Source: Hypomesus transpacificus (lineage: Eukaryota; Chordata; Actinopteri; Osmeriformes; Osmeridae). From it: a DNA stretch of 64,000 bases. A program made the translations under genes and the position numbers. Below the pieces are notes generated by a model. That model did not search any database and was not told the DNA's origin. It worked only from the letters and a program-made list of their open reading frames with translations. Position 1 is the first letter of the stretch, and the number at the start of each line of letters is the position of its first letter. Of the stretch, positions 12,601-23,352 are shown one piece after another. The stretch spans positions 4,818,693 through 4,882,692 of the forward strand of contig NC_061080.1 in the NCBI RefSeq assembly GCF_021917145.1, given 5' to 3'.

Positions 12601-15600
12601 GAGCCGATATGAGAAGTAGCTAAGCTGAACTGCTATAATCCTAGGAGTATGATGGACGGATCTTTTACTTAACCAAATACATCCCATGTTCGTACATCTT
12701 GTAACCTATGGATTAGATAGGAGCTGCAAATAAATCAGATAAGGATATTACCTGCTGATATTATCGGCAACAATGAAACGGATGAATGGCTAGGGTAATA
12801 ATTTAATGTATATCTTCAATAAGGGATTAGCCATTTTTACAATCCTCATTTTCAACTTCTCCCGATGACACAGCTTCTCTGGCGTTTTTAGTTTTCCTGA
12901 TAATTTCGCTGAAAGCCCAGGTTTCTTTTCTACACACACACACACACACACACTCTCTCTCTGTCATACACACACACACCACTCGCAAGCACAGCCTTTA
13001 GGCAGGTGAAGGCATCAACACCCAAGCCACGTTCAGAGGAGGTTGCATCTGCCGCTCCCCTCGCCCGATGTTGCAAAGGCCTCTTCTCCCTTAATCCTCT
13101 TTGACTTTATTCATGCAAAAGGTCATCTCTGATTCTCCAAATGGAGAAGGTGATGGCTGCAGCCGGTCTCCAGACAAGACACAAAAAGCATGGTAGTGCC
13201 TGGAAGAGAAGAGGGTTTGGGGGAGGGGAGGGGGGGAGCGAGGGAGGGGAAATCGAGCGGAGGTGGTGCCGGTTGTGCTTTTTAAATGTGTCTGTCAATG
13301 GGGAAGTATTATTAGGAACCTGGGCCATCAAGCAGGCCATTTGAAAAGGAAAAGTGTGAAACTATTGGCTGCATTGTGTTCCACATGATAACAATTCTGC
13401 CCGTGCACAGTGACATTAGGATGCGCACCAAAGAGAGGGAAGTAGGTGGGGACGCGTAGCAGAAGAGCGAGAGGAAGTTGAAGTGCAAAGAAGGTGGACA
13501 AAGGAGAAAAGGTCAATTCTAACCAGAGACAAAGCACTAATTAAGAGGAGCCAGTCCACTGCGTTCACATGGAGACCATTAAAAAGCCTTCACCTGTCAT
13601 GAGTAACCTCGTGTCTAGACTTCAGAACTCCAGTGAATTGTACAGAAACACCACCATTGTTCCACTTGATGAGTTTTGACCAGGCACTCGGCTGTGGGTT
13701 GTGGACGCCCATCAGCTTAGGCCAACAAAATGGAAGTACCATGAGATTGCTGACAGTGTGAAACAATGCAAGGGGATTCATTCTGTACAGGAATGTACAG
13801 GTCAGGCTTCAAAAGAAACCCGAGCGTGAATACCAGTTCAACATGTTACCGCATTGTTTTTCTCTGGAGCAGTTGCTGCACGATTACATTCACAGATAGA
13901 GGCTTCGGTTTCCTAACAGTAGCATCAAATAACAGCTCTTTGTCAAAAAACGGTTCCAGTTTCCAACAAAATTCTTTTCTTTCCCCTTAAAGCGCTGTGC
14001 GCTTTAATCGTCAGTTGGTGTAATTTGTCCTCGCCAAGATCTTTTCACAAATACGCGGTGTCCCTGTTTGCCCATTTTATTTGCTCGTATTGTTGTCTTT
14101 TTTTCCCCTTCTTCTTGTCTTCTTCTTCTCCCTCTCCCTCTCTCTACTCGTCCCTGCCTGCCTGATTGTTTGCAGTTTAATCGCAGCTTATTCCCGGGCC
14201 TTGTTTCCTTCCATGTGTTTTCATTTCATCCTCGCCGTCTCTGAGGGCTTGTTTTCTGTTCGTGCCATGGCTCTTTTCATGTGTCCCTCGCCGGCGGAAA
14301 CTAACGCTTAGATACACAGCGGGAAAGAACAAAACAAACAGACAAACACCAGCCGCAGAACAGATGCAGAGTGACTCCGGCGAATTCTTCCATCTCTGTG
14401 TGACATTGGAATGAAAGGGGGTGGGGGTGGGGAGGCTGATGGATGGTACGCCTGTGTATCTTAATGAATGTGGCTCAGTACAAAGACGAGTGGTTTTGAA
14501 TGAGTCTGCGATCCGTACCGACCGCGTGTACGGATAGAGCAGGCGGACGGTCGGCCCACTCGCGGGGATGTTGTCGTGCGTCCGCACCTTTAGTAAGTTG
14601 CCACCTGAGCTGAACAATCTTATCGCTGCACTTCCAGACCCAGAAGCGCAAAGGGGACTCCTGAGGGCTTCGCTAAACGTGGAGGCAGGCCTGCGGTGGA
14701 GTGAATGCCAGGCTGTGCCATGTACCTCGCCGTGCGGAAAGCCGAGGCATAGATAACAAACGAGAGGCTCACTGTGCCAGAGGAACTCGGGATGGAATTA
14801 GGAAAGCCATCCTGGTATAATCAGGGAAGTGAGGGAGAGGAGGGAGGACAGGTGTGTCAGGGGGGGCTGGCTTTTATCGCACAACCAGGCACATTACAGA
14901 GCCTGGGCCTAGCAAGGCCTTTCAACTGGTTGGCAAATTCGAAGAATGGCGGCAACGATCGCAATGATAAAATGGCATTCCACTGTTCTGTCGTCGCAGA
15001 GGCACTTGACATTTCCGTTGACATTTGAGCCCCTTTGAATCTGCTTGAAATTGTTGCGTTTCATCTCAGCGTAATGCTACACTTTAGAAAGCCCATCTTA
15101 TCTCCAAGATTATGCAGCAGTATTATACAGAGGTATTATTCAGTGCTAATAGTGCATGTAGATACTTCACAAATTATTACAAATGCATCACATCACACAT
15201 AAGGAGGATTTGGCCCATCACTAAAGGAATACTTCAGAATATGCAAATTCCCAAAGAAGAATTAGGGTTTAACAGATTTGACTCACTCAAACAATGACAC
15301 GCCTCTTTTCCCAGGATGCAACTGTCCGTCAGAGTGTGAGATTAAGGCTCTGGGTTGTGACAATGTGTTAAATGAAAGAGGACAATAAGACACATCTTTC
15401 ATTACTGGGATATGACTATAAATGTTTTTTCTATTGTGTCCCAAGAATGATTAAAGCCTGTGAAGGGGAGGGGCCGGGGGGGGAAAAGGCCAGGCATTGC
15501 CCCTTATAGATTAATTCCGTTCACTGCAATTCCAAATATATGCCATTGGTTACATTTCACAGTATGGTTTGAATCCATAAAACACCCGAAATACAAACAA

Positions 15601-16025
15601 ACATGGATGCTGTATCTTTCCAATCAAACACCAAAACAATTTAACTAACTAATTAAGCCTCTAAAACACCAACAGGAATAGGGCATCATTTTAGTCCTAA
15701 TAATTCAATGAGAACCCTAAACTGAAGGGTTTGCTCTGTAGAAGCAATGCCATGGGACACTAAGTCTGGTAGACCGACAGATGTCCCAGTATTGATCCAC
15801 AGCTGCCGGGGAGGAGGGAGGTGTCAGTATTGTCAAAGGGGAAAGAAAGGGTGGAGGCTTGGGAGGGTGCTCTGTGTAGCCCTATGCTCCAAAACCCTTC
15901 TGTCCCATCAGTGGCCTGGGGCTATTTTGAAAGCGTGTTACCTAGAAATGTCAAACCAGTCAATGACTCTAACTATAAGGTCCTGTAACCATCTGTTAAA
16001 CTTACTCACTACTATGCTCCTAAGA
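9634..16025. other. Gene-free stretch
   Basis: No gene recognised. It contains CA/CT microsatellites near 12,932-12,980 and many short overlapping open frames without domain character. AT-rich blocks with homeodomain-like motifs (e.g. 11,028-11,060) could be non-coding regulatory DNA. Confidence 0.6.
12932..12980 (+). repeat. CA/CT microsatellite
   Basis: ACAC run followed by CTCTCT and a second ACAC run, interrupted by TGTCAT. Confidence 0.9.
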
Positions 16026-16210
16026 GTCAGATGGCTGAGCGGTTAGGGAATCGGGCTAGTAATCAGAAGGTCGCTGGTTCAATACCCGGCTGTGCCAAAT
16101 GACGTTGTGTCCTTGGGCAAGGCACTTCACCCTACTTGCCTCGGGGGGACTGTCCCTGTACTTACTGTAAGTCGCTCTGGATAAGAGCGTCTACTAAATG
16201 TAAATGTAAA
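16026..16210 (+). mobile_element. tRNA-derived SINE with L2-like tail
   Basis: The head looks like a type-II (Leu/Ser-like) tRNA: box A is TGGCTGAGCGG and box B is GGTTCAATACC. A fish-SINE body follows (CCTTGGGCAAGGCACTTCAC), then the tail GTCGCTCTGGATAAGAGCG ending in TAAATGTAAATGTAAA. The tail parallels the L2 3' ends elsewhere in this window, as expected if the SINE borrows L2 machinery. It is not a functional tRNA gene: the stems are imperfect and the head is fused to the body. No clean target duplication was found. Confidence 0.9.
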
Positions 16211-19200
16211 TTGGTTTATAGTTTAAAGTACACCTTCACTTAAATCATACTACTCCGACTTGGCCATCTTTCTTCTCCAAGGCACTGTGATATATGGCTG
16301 CACTGGGAGGTGGATCCTGGTGGATTTTGCGGTGCATTGGGGCATGTCTTGACTTGCATGGATGGGTTGGGTGGGGGGGGTTGGGAGCAGGGGTCAGCAC
16401 AGTTCCTCCTATCTAGATTCAATCGCGGTTCTGAAAGCGGCCCGTCCGTAACTGGAGTCACCGTTCTGTAGAGGATCGCTCCGACTGTAGCCTTATCAGC
16501 GGGGCCAGTCCACTCTCCTCCACCTTGGCCTCTAACCAGCGGCTCACAGCCCAATCACACTTCACAGGACTCGGCTAATAGAAAAATAAATTGGGGCGGC
16601 CAATTCCAATACAATGTGCCACGAGAAGAGAAATAACTCCTCCTGCCTCTGATATCATAGCGACACAACACTCATATCGGGTTAATAAAAATCTATGGGA
16701 TTATCACTGAACTCATCCTGTTTAGAAGATGCCAGGTCAGCATTCCTCCAACGCGCCCATCAGGACAGGCAATATGGCCGTCTCCCCATGAACACGCTGA
16801 CACACACACACACACAGTTCTCCTGTCATACTACTCCACCAACTCTGCCCCGCAACAGGCGGAGCAATTCTCCCTATTTCGCGCCTATGCGGTGCATATC
16901 GAAGAAAGGAAAACCAGCAACACGCGGAGCAGAGTGGCAGAATAGCTGGAGTCCCAAAATAAATGTTGCCCAAGACATTGCCATTGCCTCAAATTCGACT
17001 ACATGTAGGGCAATAAAGCTAAGTTTGACCATCCAATGGCGAAGCAGCGTTACAGGGCGAACAAGCGACCACCCAAGCTGCGTCTACAGGGTAAGCAGAG
17101 GTTCATTAACTAGTCCGACAGGACAGGGAAAGACACTCCGTCCTTGTGGCGCCTACCGGACCAGATCACTGGCTCCACCACAAACACAGAAGAGCACAGA
17201 AGCCCGCCTTCACTGTGGTCCACAGTACAAAGCCAAACTGGTACAGGCACGACGTGTCCTGACCTTGGCTTCTACATGGAGACTCACCATGCCACCCTGA
17301 GGGAGTCAGAGACAGGAAACGGCAGACTGAGACAGTAACAGCTTGGTCTACAGCCGGACGGGAAAAAAAGGACCCATTGGCCGATGGCTTCATAGAGGAA
17401 CGTCAAAAGATTTAGCCTTGACAACATGCAGCCATCCGTTTGTTTTTGTAATTTTTACAAAAGGCAATGTACGCCATTCAGCAATTGCCGTCAGTCATAG
17501 CTTATTCTCAGTTACATCCATGCTTCTTCAAAGTGAATGGAAAAAAATGAGGACGTGAGAGGGCTCCGCAAGAGAGAATACCTGCTGCAGACAAAATAAC
17601 AGTCATCGACTAGCCCACGGTTCTATTCGTGACCCCTAGGGGTCAGGCTTGTGGGTAAATACAGGCATTGTGTGGCACCTATTACCGCCATTATGTGGAA
17701 CACCTGAGATCCATCTTACGGCCACCAACGGAAATAAACACATACATGAGCATAACAGCCCGCAACACAGGGATGGAATGCTCTTTCCCCGATCCTTACC
17801 AGCGAGGGGATGGGCAGTGTCCTTGCTCCAGCAACAATGCTGGGTTTAGCACTACTGTAGGTGTGCAGGGAGGGTGTGGTGGGGGGGGATTATAGCCAGA
17901 TGATGCAGCCTGGCAGGTTAGCCCAGCATGGCGCTCGACGACAGGGGGGGTTCGAGGGGTGGGGAGTGACGGAAGGGGGTATGTGTGGGGCAAGGCCAGA
18001 CCCGGACACAAGGCGGAGCTAGAGGGGTGTCACCTCTTCTCCTGTCCCCCCCGTGCCCTGTGGATCACTGCCCAGAGCCCGCTGTCCTTGCCAATTCTGC
18101 CTGCCGGACGTGTGAGGCATTCAAAGCGACAACAAAGGCCAGGTTCAGGGGCCCCTGCGGTGGGGTTTTCGAAGGGGGAGCCTCAGCATGCGCGAGGCAG
18201 CGGTAGCAGGAGAGGGGCGCTGAGAGCACATCTGGAGGACCGATCTGCCCTTACCTAGTGGGCCGCCACACGAGTCTTAACACACACCACACACACAATA
18301 TATATATATAACCATTTACATGTATTTATTGAAAGACGCTTTCATCCGAAGTGCACAGTTCAAAGTAGTACTTCAGTGGATAGTGCTAAGAAACTGTCTG
18401 TATATATAACACTTACAACAGTTCTGATGGAGTGCAACCATTAACTTCAACAAAATCTCAAGCTTGTAAAAAAAGTGTAGGTGCAGTTCTCAACAGTGTT
18501 GCGACCTGAACTCAGCATGCAGAAAATGTCAAGTGTCTAATGTGTAATTGTTTTAAATGTTATAAACGATTAACATGCATTTACATTTAAAAAATGTAAT
18601 TACAGATTGAAAATTGACTGAGAAACCTGTTTATGGGGTGTTTTGAGTGTGACATTACCATGAAACTTGATGCAATAACACTACACACACACACTTGTTT
18701 TCCTACACACATGAAAAATTGTATATATTACATATTTTATTAATACATCAAATCGAACCATTTGTTTTATATGAGAGCGCCAATTAGTGTCTGTGTTACT
18801 GATGCTGAAAGGAAGCAGAAAAGCTCACCTGCCTTAACTTTAAATGCATGTAGATTTGGGGGAAACGGCTTAATGAGACACAGGATACAATGAGTGTTTT
18901 GCATAGGGATTAGAAAACTACTGTTGCAGAAAGTCTAGCCTACATTACTGTCTTATTTCAAGTTCAACCTTTGAACACCAACATGAAGGAGAGGGCCTAG
19001 GAACATTATAAAGGGACATTTTACTGCAGAAAAGAACACAGGGTTTGAGCACAAAGGGGCTGAAGAACAAGTGCCCTGCAATAAAATAAAGTAAGGTCAG
19101 CAGACTTCCCATGTGACAGCACACTGCCTTGGATTAGGTGGTGTAAGCCTATTAATGTGGTTTGGACTGGGTGGACCACCCTGTCTCCCCAGCCACTACC

Positions 19201-20300
19201 CGGCCCACGATTAGCCTGTTAAACTTAGCTATCGAACTCCCCACCCACACAGAAGTATTAAACACTGCAGCCCTATACAACAGCAACAACTATTCAGAAA
19301 AGGTCCACGTGTCTTATGATGGAAATTTTAATTAATTAATTAAAAATAATAAAACGTTTTTAAGTCCATTGACAAGATCCAATTTATTTTATGAAAAAAC
19401 AATCCTGAAATTACACCGAAGGCAACAGTTTATATTTTAAATCACAGTTAGGTCTAATCATTTTTCTAATGATCAACTTCCTATTAAATTACCTCATATT
19501 GGTTCTGACTCTTGAATGTAGATCTGGAACTATGGTGAATAATGCTCATCTGTGATGAGTGTATCCAAAATTGATTACAATTCTACAGCTATACATTCAG
19601 TTTTGCTTTGGGGGTTTTAATTTCTGAAAAGCAATTACTAATTCTCAAATAAATATAGGCTAATTTATGAAAGCAACATAATTATGACGAAAGGCATGTG
19701 TCCTTGTTTTTCTAACCTCATCTAGCTAGGCTACTGTTAGGCTGTGCAAAAGACTTAAATTGCTAGTGGACCTGCATGGTCACTTAACTGATTTGATAAG
19801 TGAAACACATTGCTCAGGCAAATGAAAGGAATTTGAGCTAAATGTATGTGGGTTATTCCTAATTTAAATGGTCAAAATGGTCAACTGGGTTGTGAAAAAG
19901 ATTTCGTGTAGAATTTGTTGCCCAATGTATCCTTTAGCAATGCAAGGTGTGCAATCTCAAGTGGTGTAACAGACTAAAATGTTTATTGGAAAATGAGCCG
20001 CTGAGCAATAGACTATATGCTATTAAATAGACAGACCCTTATAATTATTAGGCCTATGCAATTTCATGGCACAACATATCTGGCAGTGGGGCAAGAGAAC
20101 GTAGGACTATGTTTGACGCCGTGCCATTTAAACGACAAAATGCAATCTACCTTCAACATTTCTGCAAAAAGAAAGGGGATTAACATTTCTGTGCTCGGGC
20201 CAGAGATTAGCTGGGGGCGCGGGGGTTTTAAATTTCATCATCTAAAGAAACAATGCTTCATTCTTAGTGTTTTCTTCTATTTTCAATGTGAGCGGATATA
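16211..20300. other. Gene-free stretch
   Basis: No convincing gene. The longest open frame (16,695-17,300, 201 codons) has low-complexity composition and no recognisable domain. G- and C-rich patches occur at 17,860-18,050. From 18,900 to 20,000 the DNA is AT-rich and featureless. Confidence 0.55.
18308..18352 (-). repeat. Degraded SINE/L2 tail remnant
   Basis: The segment CATTTACATG...GACGCTTTCATCC resembles the reverse complement of the shared SINE/L2 tail. Short and diverged. Confidence 0.45.
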
Positions 20301-20453
20301 AAGGGCTTACCTTTACCTCAATATTCGTTTCTGTACTTTAACGGACTCCAATGGGGTGTTTTGACGCTTCATATAAAAAATAAACAAATTAAGAACTTTT
20401 TAAACCAAAAACTGACGACCTCCTCCTCTACCAAATATTATGCTGGTCACGCG

Positions 20454-20469
20454 CTGCCACCTTGTGGCC
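20454..20469 (-). promoter_or_regulatory. CTCF-like motif upstream of PBLD
   Basis: On the minus strand the sequence reads GGCCACAAGGTGGCAG, a good match to the CTCF core. It sits about 450 bp upstream of the PBLD start, at the edge of the 20-kb gene-free region, where an insulator would be sensible. Motif evidence only. Confidence 0.5.
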
Positions 20470-20921
20470 AAAGCGCGCCAACGATCACATATGAAGTCCG
20501 GTTGAAAGTTCGCTTTTATTCTAGTGGTCAATATGTCAAATCAATAATCAGTTTCAGATCTTGGCCAAATTAGATGCTTTAGGCGCTTTAGATGGGGAAA
20601 TGGGGTCAGTGAAATGGGGTCAGTGTGAAACACTTTTCTTTTTACTCATATCGATCAAAGCACATAACTGTCAACCGGTCTGGGTAGGTGGAAGAACCTT
20701 AGGCTAATCATCGCCTCTGACACCTCTACATTTCACTCTATAATGAAGAATATGATATTGCGAGCTGCCTGTCGCCACCCGATCGAGAGGCTAATTGCAC
20801 GGGGTCCTTCACGAAACACTTCCGTATTCGGCGCGTAATGACGAGTACGCTGGGCTACATAAACAGTCTTTGATATATTTTTTTGCTTTATCGACCAGTT
20901 TCAAAAAGGTCTTGCTACGTT

Positions 20922-23026
20922 ATGGAGATTCCAGTATTCACTGTTGATTCCTTTACGAACGAACCTTTCAAAGGCAATCCTGCAGCCGTTTGCCCTCTTA
21001 CTCAGGCAATATGTTTTATAATATATAACTATTGCATGCAGGCTATTCCAAGCCATTTGGTTAATTATTTCTTCCAAAACTGTTGCATGGCATAGCCTAT
21101 CCTACTGTAAGTAAACTAATCCCAATTCAAAATAGCAATATCTAAACATTTGAGATTATTTCATTTGAATTGTTCTTATTTGCAGTGCCACGAAAAAGGT
21201 AATAAGAACTCTTCCTTGTTTTTTATGCAGGAGCTGCAGGATGAGGTCTACCAGAAGATAGCTGCTGAGATGAACCTGTCTGAGACAGCCTTCATTACAC
21301 GGCTTCACCCAACCGATGACTTCACCTCAGGTGGGACTAGCGTACTAAGAAAGTTTTCCAACTGGAAAAGGACATTACTAATAAAGTTTACGGAATTATG
21401 CAACTTGTTCTGTCAGGACATTGAGCAGTCATGATATCGGAAGATATGTGGACTTTGAGCGCTCTCTTGGTTGGTTGAACAGTGGTTGGTTATGGCTCTA
21501 AAGTACTGTACTTGGTGGTCAGTCCACTTCTGTGCTACCATGCATTGCCAGTGAGGTTAATGTTTGTCCTTATCAGGAGCACGCTTTCGCCTGCGATGGT
21601 TCACCCCTGCCAGTGAGGTTCCCCTGTGTGGTCACGCCACCCTGGCCTCCGCTGCCGTGCTCTTCTATAAGAAAAGTATCCAATCGTCTGAAATTACTTT
21701 TCACTGACTTCAAAGTTCCTGCATTAAATGTGTTGTCTATTTGATGGATTTGTCTGAAGTATAGATTAGCAAAGAACAGAAGATATAATTGTGTGTAATA
21801 AGTCATTCACACAAACATTTATGGTTAGAAAAAATGTAGGCCAAATATTGTGCCACAGTGAAAACATTTTCCTCCTCTGCCAGAGAACAGTAATTCTATG
21901 GTGGTGTTTGAGACTTTGAGTGGAGAACTGTATGTTCGCCAGCAGAGAGATTTACTAGTCATGGACTTCCCCCTCGAACAACCCATACCTCAGGTAGGAC
22001 ATGGAAATAATGGTTGAACCTCAAAAAGCCTGTCTAATAATTTGTAATATGGTATGTGTATGTCTTCATCAGGTGGCCGAGGATTTTAAAGACCTTATTA
22101 AAGTAAGTACAAGTTGTTGTTAAATGTTATGCTACACATGACAAAGGTTTTTCTGCATGCATTATGTCTCTCTGTGTGTTTAAATAGGCCACGGTGGGAG
22201 ACCACCCAGTTCAAGAAGTGTTTTTCTGTACCACCATCAAAGAAATACTAGTTTGTCTCGATGATACCTGCGACAGGTCAGTGTTTGTGAATGTGCTGAT
22301 GTTGTGTGTGTGTGTGTGTGTGTGTACAGGGTGTTCTACATCAGGGTTGTTTGTGTGTGTCCCCTCCAGGTCAGTGCTGACCAGCCTGCAGCCAAACCAC
22401 ACAGCCCTGTTAGCTAGTGAGAGCAGTGGAAAGGTAATGGGAGTCACAGTCACAGTGCGTGGAGACCCCGAGTGCCAGGCTGGTTATGACTTCTTCTCCA
22501 GAAACTTTGCCCCCTGGTATGGAATCCCTGAGGACCCCGTCACTGGTGTGTGCCTTTATGCCAGCAATAACATCCTTGTGGCCCAAGGGTGACCTTTGTG
22601 CTTACAAGAGCCAGGTTAAAAAAATCTATCTTACATGAGGATGATGTATGGCTCAGTCAATGGCAGTGATGGTAAACACACATTTTTCACTTTAGGCTCT
22701 TCGCACACTTTCCTGGCAAGTTACTGGTCTGCAAAACTGGGCAAAAAGAAAATGCTGGGTAAGGTCGATACATTTTTTAGATTAGTGTATTACTGTATAC
22801 AGTTTAAAGCTGAGTGCAATGCAAAAACTAATGTAGACTTTGGTCGTGATGATACTAGTATGACACTCCAGTACCAGTCTATGAACGGCAATCTTACTTG
22901 TTGTGTCTACCAGCGTATCAGTGCTCAAGTCGTGGCGGGGAGTTGCGGTTGGAAGTGAGGGACGATGGAAGAGTGGACATCGCTGGCCAGGCTGTCATGA
23001 TCCTGGAGGGAACTCTGTCTCTGTAG
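20922..23026 (+). CDS. pbld: Phenazine biosynthesis-like domain-containing protein (PBLD), 9 exons
   Basis: PhzF-family isomerase-like protein, 287 aa when spliced (human is 288). The vertebrate substrate is unknown; the human protein is known as a MAWD-binding protein. Exons: 20922-21005, 21231-21330, 21577-21675, 21884-21993, 22073-22102, 22188-22276, 22370-22545, 22696-22758, 22914-23026; all phases join in frame. Family landmarks: N-terminal MEIPVFTVDSFT and the FKGNPAAVC loop, EMNLSETAF with the Glu conserved in PhzF enzymes, RWFTPASEVPLCGHATLA, and the C-terminal APW..PEDPVTG, YQCSSRGGEL and GRVDI..AVMILEGTL segments. Intron 1 appears to start with GC instead of GT (CAG|GCAATA); the other introns are GT-AG. 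Intron 6 holds a GT repeat. The first ATG fits the family N-terminus. Confidence 0.95.
22302..22325 (+). repeat. GT microsatellite in PBLD intron 6
   Basis: Uninterrupted (TG)n of about 12 units between exons 6 and 7. Confidence 0.9.
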
Positions 23027-23071
23027 TTTCTCTACATTTCCTTACAGATTAGTCACAGGCGTGACACTGAC

Positions 23072-23077
23072 AATAAA
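23072..23077 (+). terminator. Poly(A) signal of PBLD
   Basis: AATAAA 46 bp after the PBLD stop codon, giving a very short 3' UTR. Confidence 0.75.
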
Positions 23078-23112
23078 AGTGAAATGATGAATTCTTACAA
23101 GTGAGGTTATTT

Positions 23113-23118
23113 TTTATT
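23113..23118 (-). terminator. Candidate poly(A) signal of the CUB-SEA-EGF gene
   Basis: AATAAA on the minus strand, about 235 bp beyond the stop codon of the leftward gene and 35 bp from the PBLD poly(A) signal. The two 3' UTRs therefore abut or slightly overlap. Confidence 0.55.
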
Positions 23119-23352
23119 CATTCAGAATGGTACATGTGTGAGGAATGAGTCCTTTGGTGGCCATGTTCCCAAACATTGTTAGCTCATAGCTGCCTAAATA
23201 AAGAAATCTATAACAAATTCTAATTGAAATAAGTGGGTTTCCAATATGTAATTTACATTAAAAAACATTAGAAGAAAAGTAAATATATCCAAATAAATCA
23301 AATTAAGTAATATAGTCAGGAAACAGTTCTCATTGCCCTTAGGGGAAATAAC

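Noticed and set aside
14177..14617. 146-codon minus-strand open frame
   Set aside because: No known motif; lies in the gene-free region with similar chance frames.
16026..16100. Functional tRNA-Leu/Ser gene
   Set aside because: It continues directly into a SINE body and tail and the stems pair poorly.
16695..17300. 201-codon forward open frame
   Set aside because: No domain, odd composition (CA repeat in the middle), no splice or homology support; likely chance.
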